From contig NZ_MCNV01000025.1 in NCBI RefSeq assembly GCF_001718195.1, positions 1 to 64,000 of the forward strand: a DNA stretch of 64,000 nt. The letters are read 5' to 3'. Position numbers and translations under genes: made by a program. Of the stretch, positions 16,923 to 25,132 are shown piece after piece. The notes beneath the pieces were generated by a model. The model worked only from the letters and a program-made list of their open reading frames with translations. It had not been told where the DNA came from and ran no database searches. Source of the stretch: Paraburkholderia nodosa (lineage in GTDB: Bacteria; Pseudomonadota; Gammaproteobacteria; Burkholderiales; Burkholderiaceae). The first letter of the stretch is position 1; every line of letters starts with the position of its first letter.

Positions 16923-18083
16923 TTACGCGGCGAGCGCTTCGCGTGCGCCGAGGTCGACCGGCGCGGGCGCAGCGCTTGCCACGCCGAGCGTGCGCAGCGC
17001 TTCGCCGCACGCGGCCACGACGCGGCGCATGACGGTCTCGTCGAGTGCGCCGATGCAGCCGACGCGAAAGCTCTCCACGCTCGTCAGCTTGCCCGGATAG
17101 ATGATGAAACCCTGCGCCTTCATCAGTTCGTAGAAGCGCGCGAAGTCGAATGCGGGATCGGCCGGCGAAAAGAACGTGACGATGATGGGCGAGCGCCAGG
17201 CTTCGGTCAGCAGCGGCTCGAAACCGAGCTCGCGCATGCCCTCGACGAGCACGTCGCGATTGCGCGCATAGCGTGCAAGGCGCCCCGGCTGACCACCTTC
17301 GAGCGCGTGCAGACGCAGCGCCTCGATGAACGCGGCCACCGCGTGCGTGGGCGGCGTGAAGCGCCACTGGCCGGTGCGGTTCATGACGTCCCACTGGTCG
17401 TAGATATCGAGCGCGAGCGAGTGGCTCACGCCCTTTGCGTTGTTCAGGACTTCCTTCTTTGCGATCACGAAGCCGAAGCCCGGCACGCCCTCGATGCACT
17501 TGTTGGCCGAGGAGACGAACGCGTCGCAAGGCAGCGTGCGCACGTCGAGCGGCACCGCGCCGAACGCGCTCATCGAGTCGACCAGGAGGCGCCGCCCCTG
17601 GCGGGCCGTCACGGCCGCGATCTCCTCGATCGGGTTCAGAATGCCCGAGCTGGTCTCGCAGTGGACGACGACGACATGCGTGATGTCCGGGTTCGCGATC
17701 AGCAGCTGTTCGACGTCTTTGGCGCGCGGCGGCAGGTAGTCGCCGGTGTCGTGCACGGTGTGCTCGCGACCCAGGTAGCGCAGCGTCGTGGCGATGCGCT
17801 TGCCATACGCGCCGTTGGCGAGCACGAGCGCGTGGCCATTGCGCGGCACGAAACTGCCGAGCATCGCCTCGACGCAATAACTGCCGCTGCCCTGCAACGG
17901 CACGCAGTCGTATTCACCCTGCTCGTCGCCCGCGATCTGCAGCAGCGCGGCGCGCAATTGCGCGGTCATGGCTCGGAAGTCGGCGTCCCACGAGCCCCAG
18001 TCGCGCTGCATCGCGGCCTTGGTCGAGGCTGCGGTCGTAAGCGGTCCGGGGGTCAGGAGATACGGCTCGGCGGGGGTGGTCAT
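16923..18083 (-). CDS. phnW: 2-Aminoethylphosphonate-pyruvate transaminase
   Basis: PLP enzyme converting 2-aminoethylphosphonate and pyruvate to phosphonoacetaldehyde and alanine. The 386 residues begin MTTPAEPYLLTPGPLTTAAS. The PLP lysine is Lys195 in SSANKCIEGVPGFGF, and the preceding aspartate is in LLVDSMSAFGA. The frame is open far upstream, but the ATG at 18083 has GGAG five bases before it and matches the family N-terminus. It is transcribed away from the LysR regulator across 137 bp that carry palindromic sites. Confidence 0.96.
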   Translation of the reverse strand: MTTPAEPYLLTPGPLTTAASTKAAMQRDWGSWDADFRAMTAQLRAALLQIAGDEQGEYDCVPLQGSGSYCVEAMLGSFVPRNGHALVLANGAYGKRIATTLRYLGREHTVHDTGDYLPPRAKDVEQLLIANPDITHVVVVHCETSSGILNPIEEIAAVTARQGRRLLVDSMSAFGAVPLDVRTLPCDAFVSSANKCIEGVPGFGFVIAKKEVLNNAKGVSHSLALDIYDQWDVMNRTGQWRFTPPTHAVAAFIEALRLHALEGGQPGRLARYARNRDVLVEGMRELGFEPLLTEAWRSPIIVTFFSPADPAFDFARFYELMKAQGFIIYPGKLTSVESFRVGCIGALDETVMRRVVAACGEALRTLGVASAAPAPVDLGAREALAA

Positions 18084-18150
18084 GCGGGCTCCAGTGGGCG
18101 TCGGGACAGTCGATCCCGACACGTTAGCGCAGCGCCGTCCATCGGTAAAA

Positions 18151-18185
18151 TCGATATAATCGATGTCGATATAAGTTGAACTTAT
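18151..18185. promoter_or_regulatory. Palindromic operator region of the phnWX/LysR divergent promoter
   Basis: ATAAGTT-G-AACTTAT (18171-18185) is a perfect 7+1+7 palindrome containing T-N11-A, the classic LysR-type box. Just before it, TCGATATA occurs twice (18151-18158 and 18166-18173) exactly 15 bp apart. A perfect TATAAT lies at 18155-18160 facing the LysR gene, but without a good -35. Binding by the adjacent LysR protein is inferred. Confidence 0.55.
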
Positions 18186-18220
18186 CCCCAGTTTTTCTCC
18201 TGTCGCCGGAGTGCTTCGAC

Positions 18221-19078
18221 ATGCAATACGCGCAATTGCGGGCTTTTCACGCGGTCGCCGAACACGGTGGGTTCTCACGCGCCGCGCAGGCGCTCTCGCT
18301 CACGCAGCCGGCCGTATCGGACCATGTGCGGCGGCTCGAACAGGATTTCGGGGTCAAACTCTTCGAACGCGGCCCTCGCGGTGTGGAACTCACCGAACTC
18401 GGGCGACGACTCTTCGCGGTGACGCGTCAGATGGTGGGGTGTGAGCGCGACGCGCGGCGGCTTCTCGAAGCGGCAGGCGCGCTCGAATCGGGCGAACTCG
18501 CCCTCGCCGCCGACGCGCCCGACCTCGCCATCAAGCTGATCGGCGCGTTCAGGCGGCGCTATCCGGGGGTGGTGATCAAGCTCTCGATCGCGAACGCGAC
18601 GGAATGCATGCGCCGCGTCCTCGCGAGCGAAGCCGACGCCGCGATCACGGCCGCGCGTCAGGTTCACAGCCGGCTGCAGGCCCGCGTGCTGCGCGAGGAA
18701 CCGCTGGTCGCGGTCGTGCCCGCCGAAAGCCCCGCCGCGAAAAAGCGCCGCATGACGTACGAGGAACTCGTGCGCGAGCCCATGGTGTTTCGCGAAACGC
18801 ATTCGGTCACGCAGCAGTTGCTCGAAGCCGAACTCGTGCGCAAAGGACTGCAGGTCCAGCCCGTGCTCTACGTGGATGGCCGCGAGGCCTTGCAAACGGC
18901 CATTGCGCAGGGCGTGGGCGTGGGCGTGATCGCGCATGCGGAATTTGGCGAGTCGCGGCGCATTCGCATGCTGCCGCTCGTGGACTGCCAGGTTCGCATG
19001 GTCGAATCGCTTACGCGCCTCGCCGACACGACCTCGTCGAATCTGCTCGACGCGCTCTTTGCCATTCCGCTCGATTGA
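18221..19078 (+). CDS. LysR-type regulator of aminoethylphosphonate catabolism
   Basis: A 285-residue LysR protein. The N-terminal winged helix is typical: QLRAFHAVAEHGGFSRAAQA, LTQPAVSDHVRRLEQDFG, then LFERGPRGVELTELG. The rest is the two-lobed effector domain. A LysR subfamily associated with phnW/phnX is known, and the divergent position over a T-N11-A palindrome fits. The ATG at 18221 (MQYAQLRAF) follows CCGGAG; a TTG 45 bases upstream in frame is rejected because it would lie inside the palindrome. The effector is probably aminoethylphosphonate or phosphonoacetaldehyde. Confidence 0.9.
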   Translation: MQYAQLRAFHAVAEHGGFSRAAQALSLTQPAVSDHVRRLEQDFGVKLFERGPRGVELTELGRRLFAVTRQMVGCERDARRLLEAAGALESGELALAADAPDLAIKLIGAFRRRYPGVVIKLSIANATECMRRVLASEADAAITAARQVHSRLQARVLREEPLVAVVPAESPAAKKRRMTYEELVREPMVFRETHSVTQQLLEAELVRKGLQVQPVLYVDGREALQTAIAQGVGVGVIAHAEFGESRRIRMLPLVDCQVRMVESLTRLADTTSSNLLDALFAIPLD

Positions 19079-19093
19079 GCGGCGGGAGGGCCG

Positions 19094-19315
19094 TCAGGAC
19101 ACCACGATAGCGGTGCCGACGGCATGGAGCAGATCGCGCAGCGTTTCGGCCTGCTCCATGCGCGCGCCGTGGCGCAGGTGAATCCGCAGCGCCCGGCCCG
19201 CGATGCCGTCGACCGGGCGCGCGAGCCACAGCTCGACGGCGAGCCCGAGGCCGTCGGGGGCATCGGGCACGACCGGTTCGACGACGCGCGGCTTGAAGGA
19301 GGCGGATTCGGACAT
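19094..19315 (-). CDS. Small conserved-looking hypothetical protein
   Basis: A 73-residue acidic-to-neutral protein starting MSESASFKPRVVEPVVP, ending LRDLLHAVGTAIVVS. No signal peptide or membrane segment. The ATG at 19315 has GAGG about ten bases before it. It converges on the LysR gene with 15 bases between stops. I do not recognise the family. Codon bias is like that of neighbours, so it is probably real. Confidence 0.55.
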   Translation of the reverse strand: MSESASFKPRVVEPVVPDAPDGLGLAVELWLARPVDGIAGRALRIHLRHGARMEQAETLRDLLHAVGTAIVVS

Positions 19316-19583
19316 GGCGAGACCTCGTCGGTGGCGGGATCGACTTCATCGTAGCGAGGCGGCACGCCCGCGCCAAACGAGAAATCCGCGTATGCAAATG
19401 AGCGCCGCCCCGCAATGGATCGCGCGGGCAGTGGCATGCCCGACCGCTCGCATTGCGCGCCGCTTCGTGGAAGCCGGCGGGGTGCCTTTTTTACCAGCAG
19501 CGTGTGGCCGCGAGTGGCAAACTGGACGCATCGTTGCGCGGCCCTTGGCCCCTCTGCCTGCAACGAGATGGGAGGACCTCTTC

Positions 19584-20255
19584 ATGGAACGCCCCTTTAC
19601 CGATCGCCGCGAGGCGGGCCGTTCGCTCGCCGGCCCGCTCTCGGCCTACGCGGGCAGACGCGACGTCATCGTGCTCGCGCTCCCGCGCGGCGGCGTGCCC
19701 GTAGCCTATGAAGTCGCGAAGGCGCTGCAGGTGCCGCTCGATGTCTTGCCCGTGTGCAAGCTCGGCCTGCCCTGGCAGCCGGAACTCGCCATGGGCGCGC
19801 TGTCGTCGAACGGCGCGCAGTACGTGGACAGTGCGCTCGTACGCAGCGCCGGCGTGAGCGAGGCCCAGTTGCAGAGCGCCATGGCGCTCGCACGCATCGA
19901 GCTTGGCCGGCGCGAGGCGCGCTATCGCGGCGAGCGTGCTCCGCTTGCGGTGGCGGGCCGTGTGGCGGTCATCGTCGACGACGGCATGGCCACGGGCGCG
20001 TCGCTCAAGGCAGCGGCGCTCGCGCTCGCCACGCTTGGCCCCGCGCGCATCGTCGCAGCGCTGCCGGTCGCGCCCTCGGGCTCGCGGGACCGGCTCGGCA
20101 AGACGGTGGACGAATTCGTCTGTGCGCGCATGCCCGAGGCGTTCTACAGCGTCGGCCAGTTCTATCTCGACTTCGATCAGGTCAGCGACGACACCGTGCG
20201 CGAGCTGTTGGCTCAAGCTGCGGCGAACGACGCGCGCGGCGACGCGCAGAGCTAA
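19584..20255 (+). CDS. Phosphoribosyltransferase-domain protein
   Basis: A 223-residue protein with a type I phosphoribosyltransferase fold. The PRPP loop is VIVDDGMATGASLKAAAL near residue 130. The N-terminal ALPRGGVPVAYEVAKAL near residue 35 is typical of the broad-family members found as stand-alone proteins or fused to dienelactone hydrolases. The nucleobase substrate, if any, is unknown. The frame extends far upstream, but the ATG at 19584 follows GGGAGG and matches the family start (ERPFTDRREAGRSLA). The 268-bp gap before it shows no other gene. Confidence 0.85.
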   Translation: MERPFTDRREAGRSLAGPLSAYAGRRDVIVLALPRGGVPVAYEVAKALQVPLDVLPVCKLGLPWQPELAMGALSSNGAQYVDSALVRSAGVSEAQLQSAMALARIELGRREARYRGERAPLAVAGRVAVIVDDGMATGASLKAAALALATLGPARIVAALPVAPSGSRDRLGKTVDEFVCARMPEAFYSVGQFYLDFDQVSDDTVRELLAQAAANDARGDAQS

Positions 20256-20289
20256 GCCGCGCCGGTTGCGCCGCCGCTGCACTTGCGCC

Positions 20290-20586
20290 TTATTTCACCG
20301 GATTCGACGCCGCTTCGCCCACCACCGTTTGCCAGGGCCGCACGCGCCAATGCTTCACGAGCCCCGAAAGCACGTACGGGTCGGCGCGCGCGAACGCTTC
20401 GGCCGCGGCCGGACTGTCGCCCTGGAAAAGCAGCAGCGCGTTGTCGACGGGATCGGCAACCGCACCCGCCAGGAGCAACTCGCCGCGTTCGACAGCCGCC
20501 CATGCCAGCTTCAGATGCGCGCTGCGGTGTTCGGGGCGGCGTTCGAGGTAGTCGTCTGCGAGTTCGTACATCAAGAGGTAATGCAT
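20290..20586 (-). CDS. YciI-like protein
   Basis: A 98-residue protein with the ferredoxin-like YCII domain: MHYLLMYELADDYLERRPEH at the N-terminus, the conserved AHLKLAWAAVERGELLLAGA, and DPYVLSGLVKHWRVRPWQTV at the end. His and Asp residues (H in RSAHL, D in ADPYV) are in the usual places. Function in this family is mostly unknown, with some members acting as lyases or dehydrochlorinases. The ATG at 20586 is preferred over an upstream frame extension. It converges on the phosphoribosyltransferase gene. Confidence 0.8.
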   Translation of the reverse strand: MHYLLMYELADDYLERRPEHRSAHLKLAWAAVERGELLLAGAVADPVDNALLLFQGDSPAAAEAFARADPYVLSGLVKHWRVRPWQTVVGEAASNPVK

Positions 20587-20692
20587 GCGCGTTCTCCGTG
20601 TCGTTGCGGCCACGCCGGACTGGGTCGACGGCCGATAGCGAACATTGTGCAGCAGCGCGCGCGTCAACCGAACACATCGCTACGTCGTTTTA

Positions 20693-20711
20693 ATGGCAGC
20701 TTTGCCATAAT
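20693..20711 (+). promoter_or_regulatory. Inverted repeat overlapping the likely -10 of the PsiF-type gene
   Basis: ATGGCA-GCTT-TGCCAT (20693-20708) is a perfect 6-bp inverted repeat. CATAAT at 20706-20711 is a good -10 element whose first three bases form the end of the right arm; no clear -35 is visible. It does not resemble a PHO box. Confidence 0.3.
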
Positions 20712-20790
20712 GGCGGCGCGCGCGAGGCGCACCGGCCTTTATGGCTGGCCGCACGTCAACTGAGAACGTCCAAAGTCAAGGGAGTGAACG

Positions 20791-21111
20791 ATGAAGATCC
20801 AATCCGTCATTGCTGCAATCGTGCTGGGCGGCGTGCTGGCCGCGCCGGCGTTCGCACAGACCGCCGCACCCGCTTCCGCGCCGGCGGCGAACAGCCAGCA
20901 GAACAAGATGAAGGCATGCAACGCCCAGGCCGGCGACAAGAAAGGCGACGACCGCAAGGCATTCATGAAGCAGTGCCTTTCGACTGCCGGCGCTCCGGCT
21001 CCGACGATGACCCAGCAAGAGCGCATGAAGGCGTGCAACGCCCAGGCCGGCGACAAGAAGGGCGACGACCGCAAGGCATTCATGAAGACCTGCCTCTCGA
21101 CGAAGAGCTGA
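20791..21111 (+). CDS. Exported PsiF-repeat protein
   Basis: A 106-residue periplasmic protein. The signal peptide MKIQSVIAAIVLGGVLAAPA ends at AFAQ. The mature part has two PsiF repeats of about 26 residues (MKACNAQAGDKKGDDRKAFM each), each with two cysteines that could form a disulfide. E. coli PsiF is phosphate-starvation-induced, but function is unknown. The repeats are nearly identical in DNA (71 of 78 bases), pointing to a recent internal duplication. The ATG follows AAGGGAG. Confidence 0.88.
   Translation: MKIQSVIAAIVLGGVLAAPAFAQTAAPASAPAANSQQNKMKACNAQAGDKKGDDRKAFMKQCLSTAGAPAPTMTQQERMKACNAQAGDKKGDDRKAFMKTCLSTKS
20908..21102 (+). repeat. Tandem coding repeat inside the PsiF-type gene
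   Basis: Units at 20908-20985 and 21025-21102, 117 bases apart, differ at 7 of 78 positions. Four of the differences are silent third-base changes; the other three sit in one codon (CAG versus ACC). Confidence 0.85.
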
Positions 21112-21422
21112 ACGAAGCGGGTTCGGGAACGCTCCCGCACCCGCTTGCACTCGCAGGATCCGCGCGCCGCAGCCTTTGCTGCGGCGCGTTTTTTTATGCG
21201 CTGTTTTTGTGCGTTGCAGCGCCCGTGTCCTCGGTTGTGCGAATCATCGTCGACGGATGCGAAATCGCGCAGGTTTGCGCGGATTTGCGTCATCACCCGC
21301 ATTCGGACGTGCCGTTTTTCTCCTATGATGGCTGCAGCGGCGGCCCCTCCCCGCGAAATCACACATTAGCCATCGGGCTGCCGCGTTGACGTTGATGCCA
21401 ATGGCATCGAACGGAGGCGCAG
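21112..21422. other. 311-bp gap after the PsiF-type gene
   Basis: Holds the two hairpins described with the terminator at 21163-21195. From about 21200 to 21422 I see nothing recognisable except a GGAGG-type ribosome site (ACGGAGGCG, 21412-21420) before the next gene. Confidence 0.6.
21163..21195 (+). terminator. Rho-independent terminator of the PsiF-type gene
   Basis: CGCGCCGCAGC-CTTT-GCTGCGGCGCG (21163-21188), 11-bp perfect stem, followed by seven T. A second hairpin (AAGCGGGT...ACCCGCTT, 21115-21146) lies just before it, right after the stop codon. Confidence 0.92.
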
Positions 21423-21866
21423 ATGGCATGGAGACACAAGAACCGCTGGTTTCGCCGCTGGCTCATGGTGATCACCTTCTGGCTCGTGCCGGTGATGATC
21501 GTCGCGGTGCGCGAGGTTCAGGACGAGATGGCGTATAACCGCGCGGATCTGCAGCGCGCGCTGACCTCCTGGACCTTCACCGACGCCGAGCGCGACGCCG
21601 GCGCCCCGCTGCGCTGCCACGGCACGCCCGAAACCGCGCGTGCAGCCGGCTGCCCCGCCGCGGTGCTCGCGGCGAACGCACAGCGGCAGCAGGAAGCGCG
21701 CGACGAATACGCCGTGCGGCGCACGACGCTCGCAGGCTACCTGTGGCACGCGTTCGTCGGCTACTGGGTCGTGCCCGCTGCGGTGCTGCTCGCGATCGGC
21801 GTGCTCATCGGCGGGGTGAAGCGCGCCTTGCGTCGGCCCACGGCCAAGCCCGTGCCGGAGCGCTAG
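21423..21866 (+). CDS. Small membrane protein with two membrane segments
   Basis: A 147-residue protein I do not recognise. Basic N-terminus MAWRHKNRWFRRW, then a membrane helix (LMVITFWLVPVMIVAV), a soluble middle with two cysteines (LRCHGTPETARAAGCPAAV) that could pair in the periplasm, and a second helix (WVVPAAVLLAIGVLIGGV) before a basic C-terminus. Positive-inside reasoning places both ends in the cytoplasm. Stands alone with a GGAGG site. Confidence 0.65.
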   Translation: MAWRHKNRWFRRWLMVITFWLVPVMIVAVREVQDEMAYNRADLQRALTSWTFTDAERDAGAPLRCHGTPETARAAGCPAAVLAANAQRQQEARDEYAVRRTTLAGYLWHAFVGYWVVPAAVLLAIGVLIGGVKRALRRPTAKPVPER

Positions 21867-21993
21867 CGCGTTTCGTGCATGCCCCAGCGCACAGCGGTGT
21901 GCTGCGCAGCCTCAAAGAGCGGGTCGGGACGTTCGGGTATAACGACGGGACGCCGTGACATCGCGGCGCCCGGCAACTAGAACGGAGAACAAG

Positions 21994-22581
21994 ATGAACG
22001 CATCTCGCATGCTTTTGAAGGCTTCTGTCGCAATCGCCGTCGGCGTCGCGACACTCTCGGGCTGCACCACCACCGGCAGCCAGGCCCCCAGCCCCGCGAC
22101 CAATGCGTCGCGCGCAGACTCGATCAACTCCGACGTCGACGCCACCCTGTCGCGCCTCTATCAGACGGTGCCGGGCTCGCGCGAACTGGTCGGCAAGGCT
22201 CGCGGCATTCTGGTGTTCCCGCGCGTGATCCAGGCGGGCATCGGCGTCGGCGGCGAACACGGCGACGGCGCGCTGCGCGTGGGGGGCAGCACGGTTGGCT
22301 TTTACAGCACGTCGTCGGCGTCGGTTGGCGCAACGCTCGGCGTGCAGTCGAAGTCCGTCATCTATCTCTTCATGACGGAAGACGCGCTGGCGAAATTCCG
22401 CAATTCGAGCGGCTGGTCGGCAGGCGGCGACGCGTCGGTCGCGCTCGTGAAGGTCGGCGCGAACGGCTCGATCGACACCACCACGGCCACCCAGCCCGTG
22501 CAGGTCTTCGTGCTCACCAACAGCGGGCTGATCGGCGACCTCTCGCTCGGCGGCACGAAGATCACGAAACTCGAGCTCTAG
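21994..22581 (+). CDS. SYLF/Ysc84-domain lipoprotein
   Basis: A 195-residue lipoprotein: MNASRMLLKASVAIAVGVAT then the lipobox LSGC, with lipidation at the cysteine. The mature part is a SYLF domain (lipid-binding, Ysc84-like), with GKARGILVFPRVIQAGIGVG, GFYSTSSASVGATLGVQSKS and SGWSAGGDASVALV. In eukaryotes the domain binds phosphoinositides; in bacteria these proteins are envelope-attached and uncharacterised. The ATG at 21994 follows CGGAG. Ends 23 bases from the convergent glycosyltransferase. Confidence 0.9.
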   Translation: MNASRMLLKASVAIAVGVATLSGCTTTGSQAPSPATNASRADSINSDVDATLSRLYQTVPGSRELVGKARGILVFPRVIQAGIGVGGEHGDGALRVGGSTVGFYSTSSASVGATLGVQSKSVIYLFMTEDALAKFRNSSGWSAGGDASVALVKVGANGSIDTTTATQPVQVFVLTNSGLIGDLSLGGTKITKLEL

Positions 22582-22604
22582 GCGCCCCGCGAACGTCCGT
22601 GCGC

Positions 22605-23672
22605 TCAGCTCGCGGACGTATCGATCACCTTGAAGCGCGAACGCTTGTTCGCGCGAATCACCGCCTCGTACGCCTGCACGTACTCCTGCGCCATGCGGTG
22701 CGAGGTGAAACGCTCTTCGAAGCGGCGCCGCACGCCGGCGCGCGGAACGCGCGCGATGCGGTTCACCGCCGCCACGGCGCCGATCTCGTCCTCGACGATA
22801 AAGCCCGTCACGCCCTCTTCCACCACCTCCGGTACGGCGCCGCGATTGAACGCGATCACGGGCGTGCCGCACGCCATCGCCTCGATCATCACGAGGCCAA
22901 ACGGCTCCGGCCAGTCGATCGGGAACAGCAGCGCATGGGCGCCGGAGAGGAATTCGGCCTTCTGGCTGTCGTTGATCTCGCCCACGTACTCGACGTGCGG
23001 CAGCGCTAGCAACGGCTTGATGTCGCGCTCGAAATACTCGCGGTCGGCTTCGTCGACCTTCGCGGCGATCCGGATGAGCAGCCCGCAGCGCCCGGCAATG
23101 CGTATCGCCGTGTCGACGCGTTTTTCCGGCGAAATACGGCCGAGAAACGCAAGATAGCGCTGCTCCACAGGCTGCGGCGTGTAGAGCGTCTCGGGCAGGC
23201 CGTGGTAAACCGTGCGCAGCCAGCGCGCTTGCGGCATCGGCTGGCGCTGTGCATTGGAGATCGAGATGACGGGCGCGGTGTTGAACGTATCGAAGACCGG
23301 CTGCTGCTCGGGCAGGTCGAGACGGCCGTGCAGCGTCGTCACGAACGGCGTTTCCTGGCGCTTGAACACCGAAAACGAGTAGTAGTCCATATGGAAATGC
23401 AACACGTCGAACTGGTCGGCCTGGCGGCGCACCATTTCCATGAGGAGCATGTGCGGTGCGATACGGTCGCGGATGCCGGGGTCGAGCCGCAGCGCTCGTG
23501 GCCACACGGGCTCGAGCTTCGCGCTCGTGAGCGAATCGCCGCTCGCGAACAGCGTGACGTCGTGCCCGAGTTCGACCAGCGCTTCAGTGATATACGACAC
23601 GGCGCGCTCGGTGCCGCCATAGAGCTTCGGCGGGACCGATTCGGTCAGCGGGGCGATCTGCGCAATTCTCAT
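22605..23672 (-). CDS. Glycosyltransferase family 4 protein
   Basis: A 355-residue GT-B fold enzyme. The N-terminal acceptor lobe opens MRIAQIAPLTESVPPKLYGG, with the GGTE turn that binds nucleotide-sugar phosphate. The C-terminal lobe has FLGRISPEKRVDTAI near residue 172 and the EX7E-type motif in EPFGLVMIEAMACGTPVIAF near residue 262. Acceptor and sugar are unknown. No sugar or capsule genes surround it; the nearest sugar gene is otsA, separated by an ATPase. GGAG precedes the ATG. Confidence 0.88.
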   Translation of the reverse strand: MRIAQIAPLTESVPPKLYGGTERAVSYITEALVELGHDVTLFASGDSLTSAKLEPVWPRALRLDPGIRDRIAPHMLLMEMVRRQADQFDVLHFHMDYYSFSVFKRQETPFVTTLHGRLDLPEQQPVFDTFNTAPVISISNAQRQPMPQARWLRTVYHGLPETLYTPQPVEQRYLAFLGRISPEKRVDTAIRIAGRCGLLIRIAAKVDEADREYFERDIKPLLALPHVEYVGEINDSQKAEFLSGAHALLFPIDWPEPFGLVMIEAMACGTPVIAFNRGAVPEVVEEGVTGFIVEDEIGAVAAVNRIARVPRAGVRRRFEERFTSHRMAQEYVQAYEAVIRANKRSRFKVIDTSAS

Positions 23673-23862
23673 CGTGTGTCTCCAGGAAACGGGGCCGCGT
23701 TGCCCGTTCTTGCGGTGCCGGTCATTCTAAGCCAGGTCCGGGCGGCCATCGGCGACGCAGCAGTTATCCCATTATTCGGCAAGCCGGGCTCGCGCGCCGC
23801 CAGTCTTTCAATTTCTATACGGTGTTACAAGCCGAAACAACCCCTGCGTTTGCCCTACCGGC

Positions 23863-25029
23863 CTATCTGGCGGGCCATTTCCAGGCCGGCACGTCGAGCG
23901 TGTCGGGGTCGGCGAACCCGGTTGCGCCGAGGCGCCGTTCGAGCACGACCGACTGGCTGCCGGCCTCGCGCTCCAGCGCCGCCACGAGCCGCGCCGCGTG
24001 CGAGACGACGATGATCTGCGAGTGCCGCGACGCCCGCGCGATGAGCCGCGCGAGCGACGGCAGTAGGTCCGGATGCAGGCTCGTCTCGGGCTCGTCGAGC
24101 ACCAGCAGGCCCGGCGGCCGCGGGCTCAGCAGCGCCGCCGCGAGCAGCAGATAGCGCAAGGTGCCGTCCGAGAGCTCCGCGCCACGCAGCGACCGCAATA
24201 GCCCCTCCTGGCGCAGCGCTACCTCGAAGCGCCCTTCGTGATTCACGACTTCGACGCGCGCGCCCGGAAAGGCGTCGCCGATGGCGGTATCGAGCGCCTC
24301 GCCGTCGCCGATCTCGCGGATCGTCTGCAGCGCGGCGGCGAGGTTGGCGCCGTCGTCGGCGAGCACCGGCGAATGCGTGCCGATCTGCACCTGGCGCGCG
24401 CTCGCGTGCTCGTCGGTGCGGAAGTGGTCGTAGAAACGCCACGAGCGAATCTGCTCGCGCACGGCGATCATTTCGGGTGCGCTGCGCGGGTCGGCGTACT
24501 CGGTCATCATGCTGTCGAAGCTCGCCACGGGCTGCGCGAGCGTCGTCCATTCGCCCGCGGCGTCGCGGATGCGGATCATCGGCCCCTGGCGATCCACGAG
24601 CAACGCCGAGGGCCGCAGGATCGGCCCGCTCCAGATGCATTCGCGCTTGATCACCGGGTCGAGCGAAAACTGCGAAGTGGACGAAGGCAGCGGCAATCCC
24701 AGATCGATCGCGTAACCGAAGGCGTCGCCCGCGAAGCCCAGGCGCAGGCTCACCGCATCCTTGCGCACCGTGCCCTGCACCGCGTATTCCCCAGCGGTGA
24801 CGGCGCGCGAGAAGCGCTCGGGGCCCGCCCACAGCGTGGATTGCAGGCCGCCCTCGCGCGCCAGCGACGGGATCACGCCGCCGCGGGCGGTGAGCGCGAG
24901 CAGACGCAACGCGCGATAGAGATTCGACTTGCCACTGCCGTTCGGACCGGTCACGACGTTGAGCGCACCGAGCGGCACGATGAACTCGCGCAGCGAGCGG
25001 TAGTTGGCGATGGCGAGCGTAGTCAGCAT
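23863..25029 (-). CDS. AAA family ATPase (AAA_21/RecF-like)
   Basis: A 388-residue ABC/SMC-type ATPase. Walker A is GPNGSGKSNLYRALR near residue 30. The signature-like LSDGTLRYLLLAAALL is near residue 292. Walker B is LLVLDEPETSLHPD, followed by the switch histidine in IIVVSHAARL. There is no TOPRIM or other nuclease domain, and the middle is a short insert, so it is a stand-alone predicted ATPase. Related proteins occur in DNA repair and phage defence, but the neighbours (otsA, glycosyltransferase) are ordinary. Transcribed 103 bp after otsA. Function not assignable. Confidence 0.8.
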   Translation of the reverse strand: MLTTLAIANYRSLREFIVPLGALNVVTGPNGSGKSNLYRALRLLALTARGGVIPSLAREGGLQSTLWAGPERFSRAVTAGEYAVQGTVRKDAVSLRLGFAGDAFGYAIDLGLPLPSSTSQFSLDPVIKRECIWSGPILRPSALLVDRQGPMIRIRDAAGEWTTLAQPVASFDSMMTEYADPRSAPEMIAVREQIRSWRFYDHFRTDEHASARQVQIGTHSPVLADDGANLAAALQTIREIGDGEALDTAIGDAFPGARVEVVNHEGRFEVALRQEGLLRSLRGAELSDGTLRYLLLAAALLSPRPPGLLVLDEPETSLHPDLLPSLARLIARASRHSQIIVVSHAARLVAALEREAGSQSVVLERRLGATGFADPDTLDVPAWKWPAR

Positions 25030-25132
25030 GAAGGTGCGCGGGGTGGCGTGGCAGTCGCACTGCGGATGCGTGGATCAGCCACGCATCATACGCAATCGTG
25101 CCGGCGCGCGAACCGCCTGTGCCCCGTATCGT

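Noticed and set aside
16146..18179. Long open plus-strand frame opposite phnX and phnW
   Set aside because: Antisense to two well-supported genes, low-complexity product, no ribosome site or motif.
18176..18220. Earlier TTG start for the LysR regulator
   Set aside because: It would fall inside the palindromic operator and adds 15 residues not seen in the family; the ATG at 18221 has a good ribosome site.
23863..25029. AAA ATPase as part of a phage-defence island
   Set aside because: Neighbours are otsA, a mechanosensitive channel and a glycosyltransferase; no nuclease, methylase or integrase nearby.
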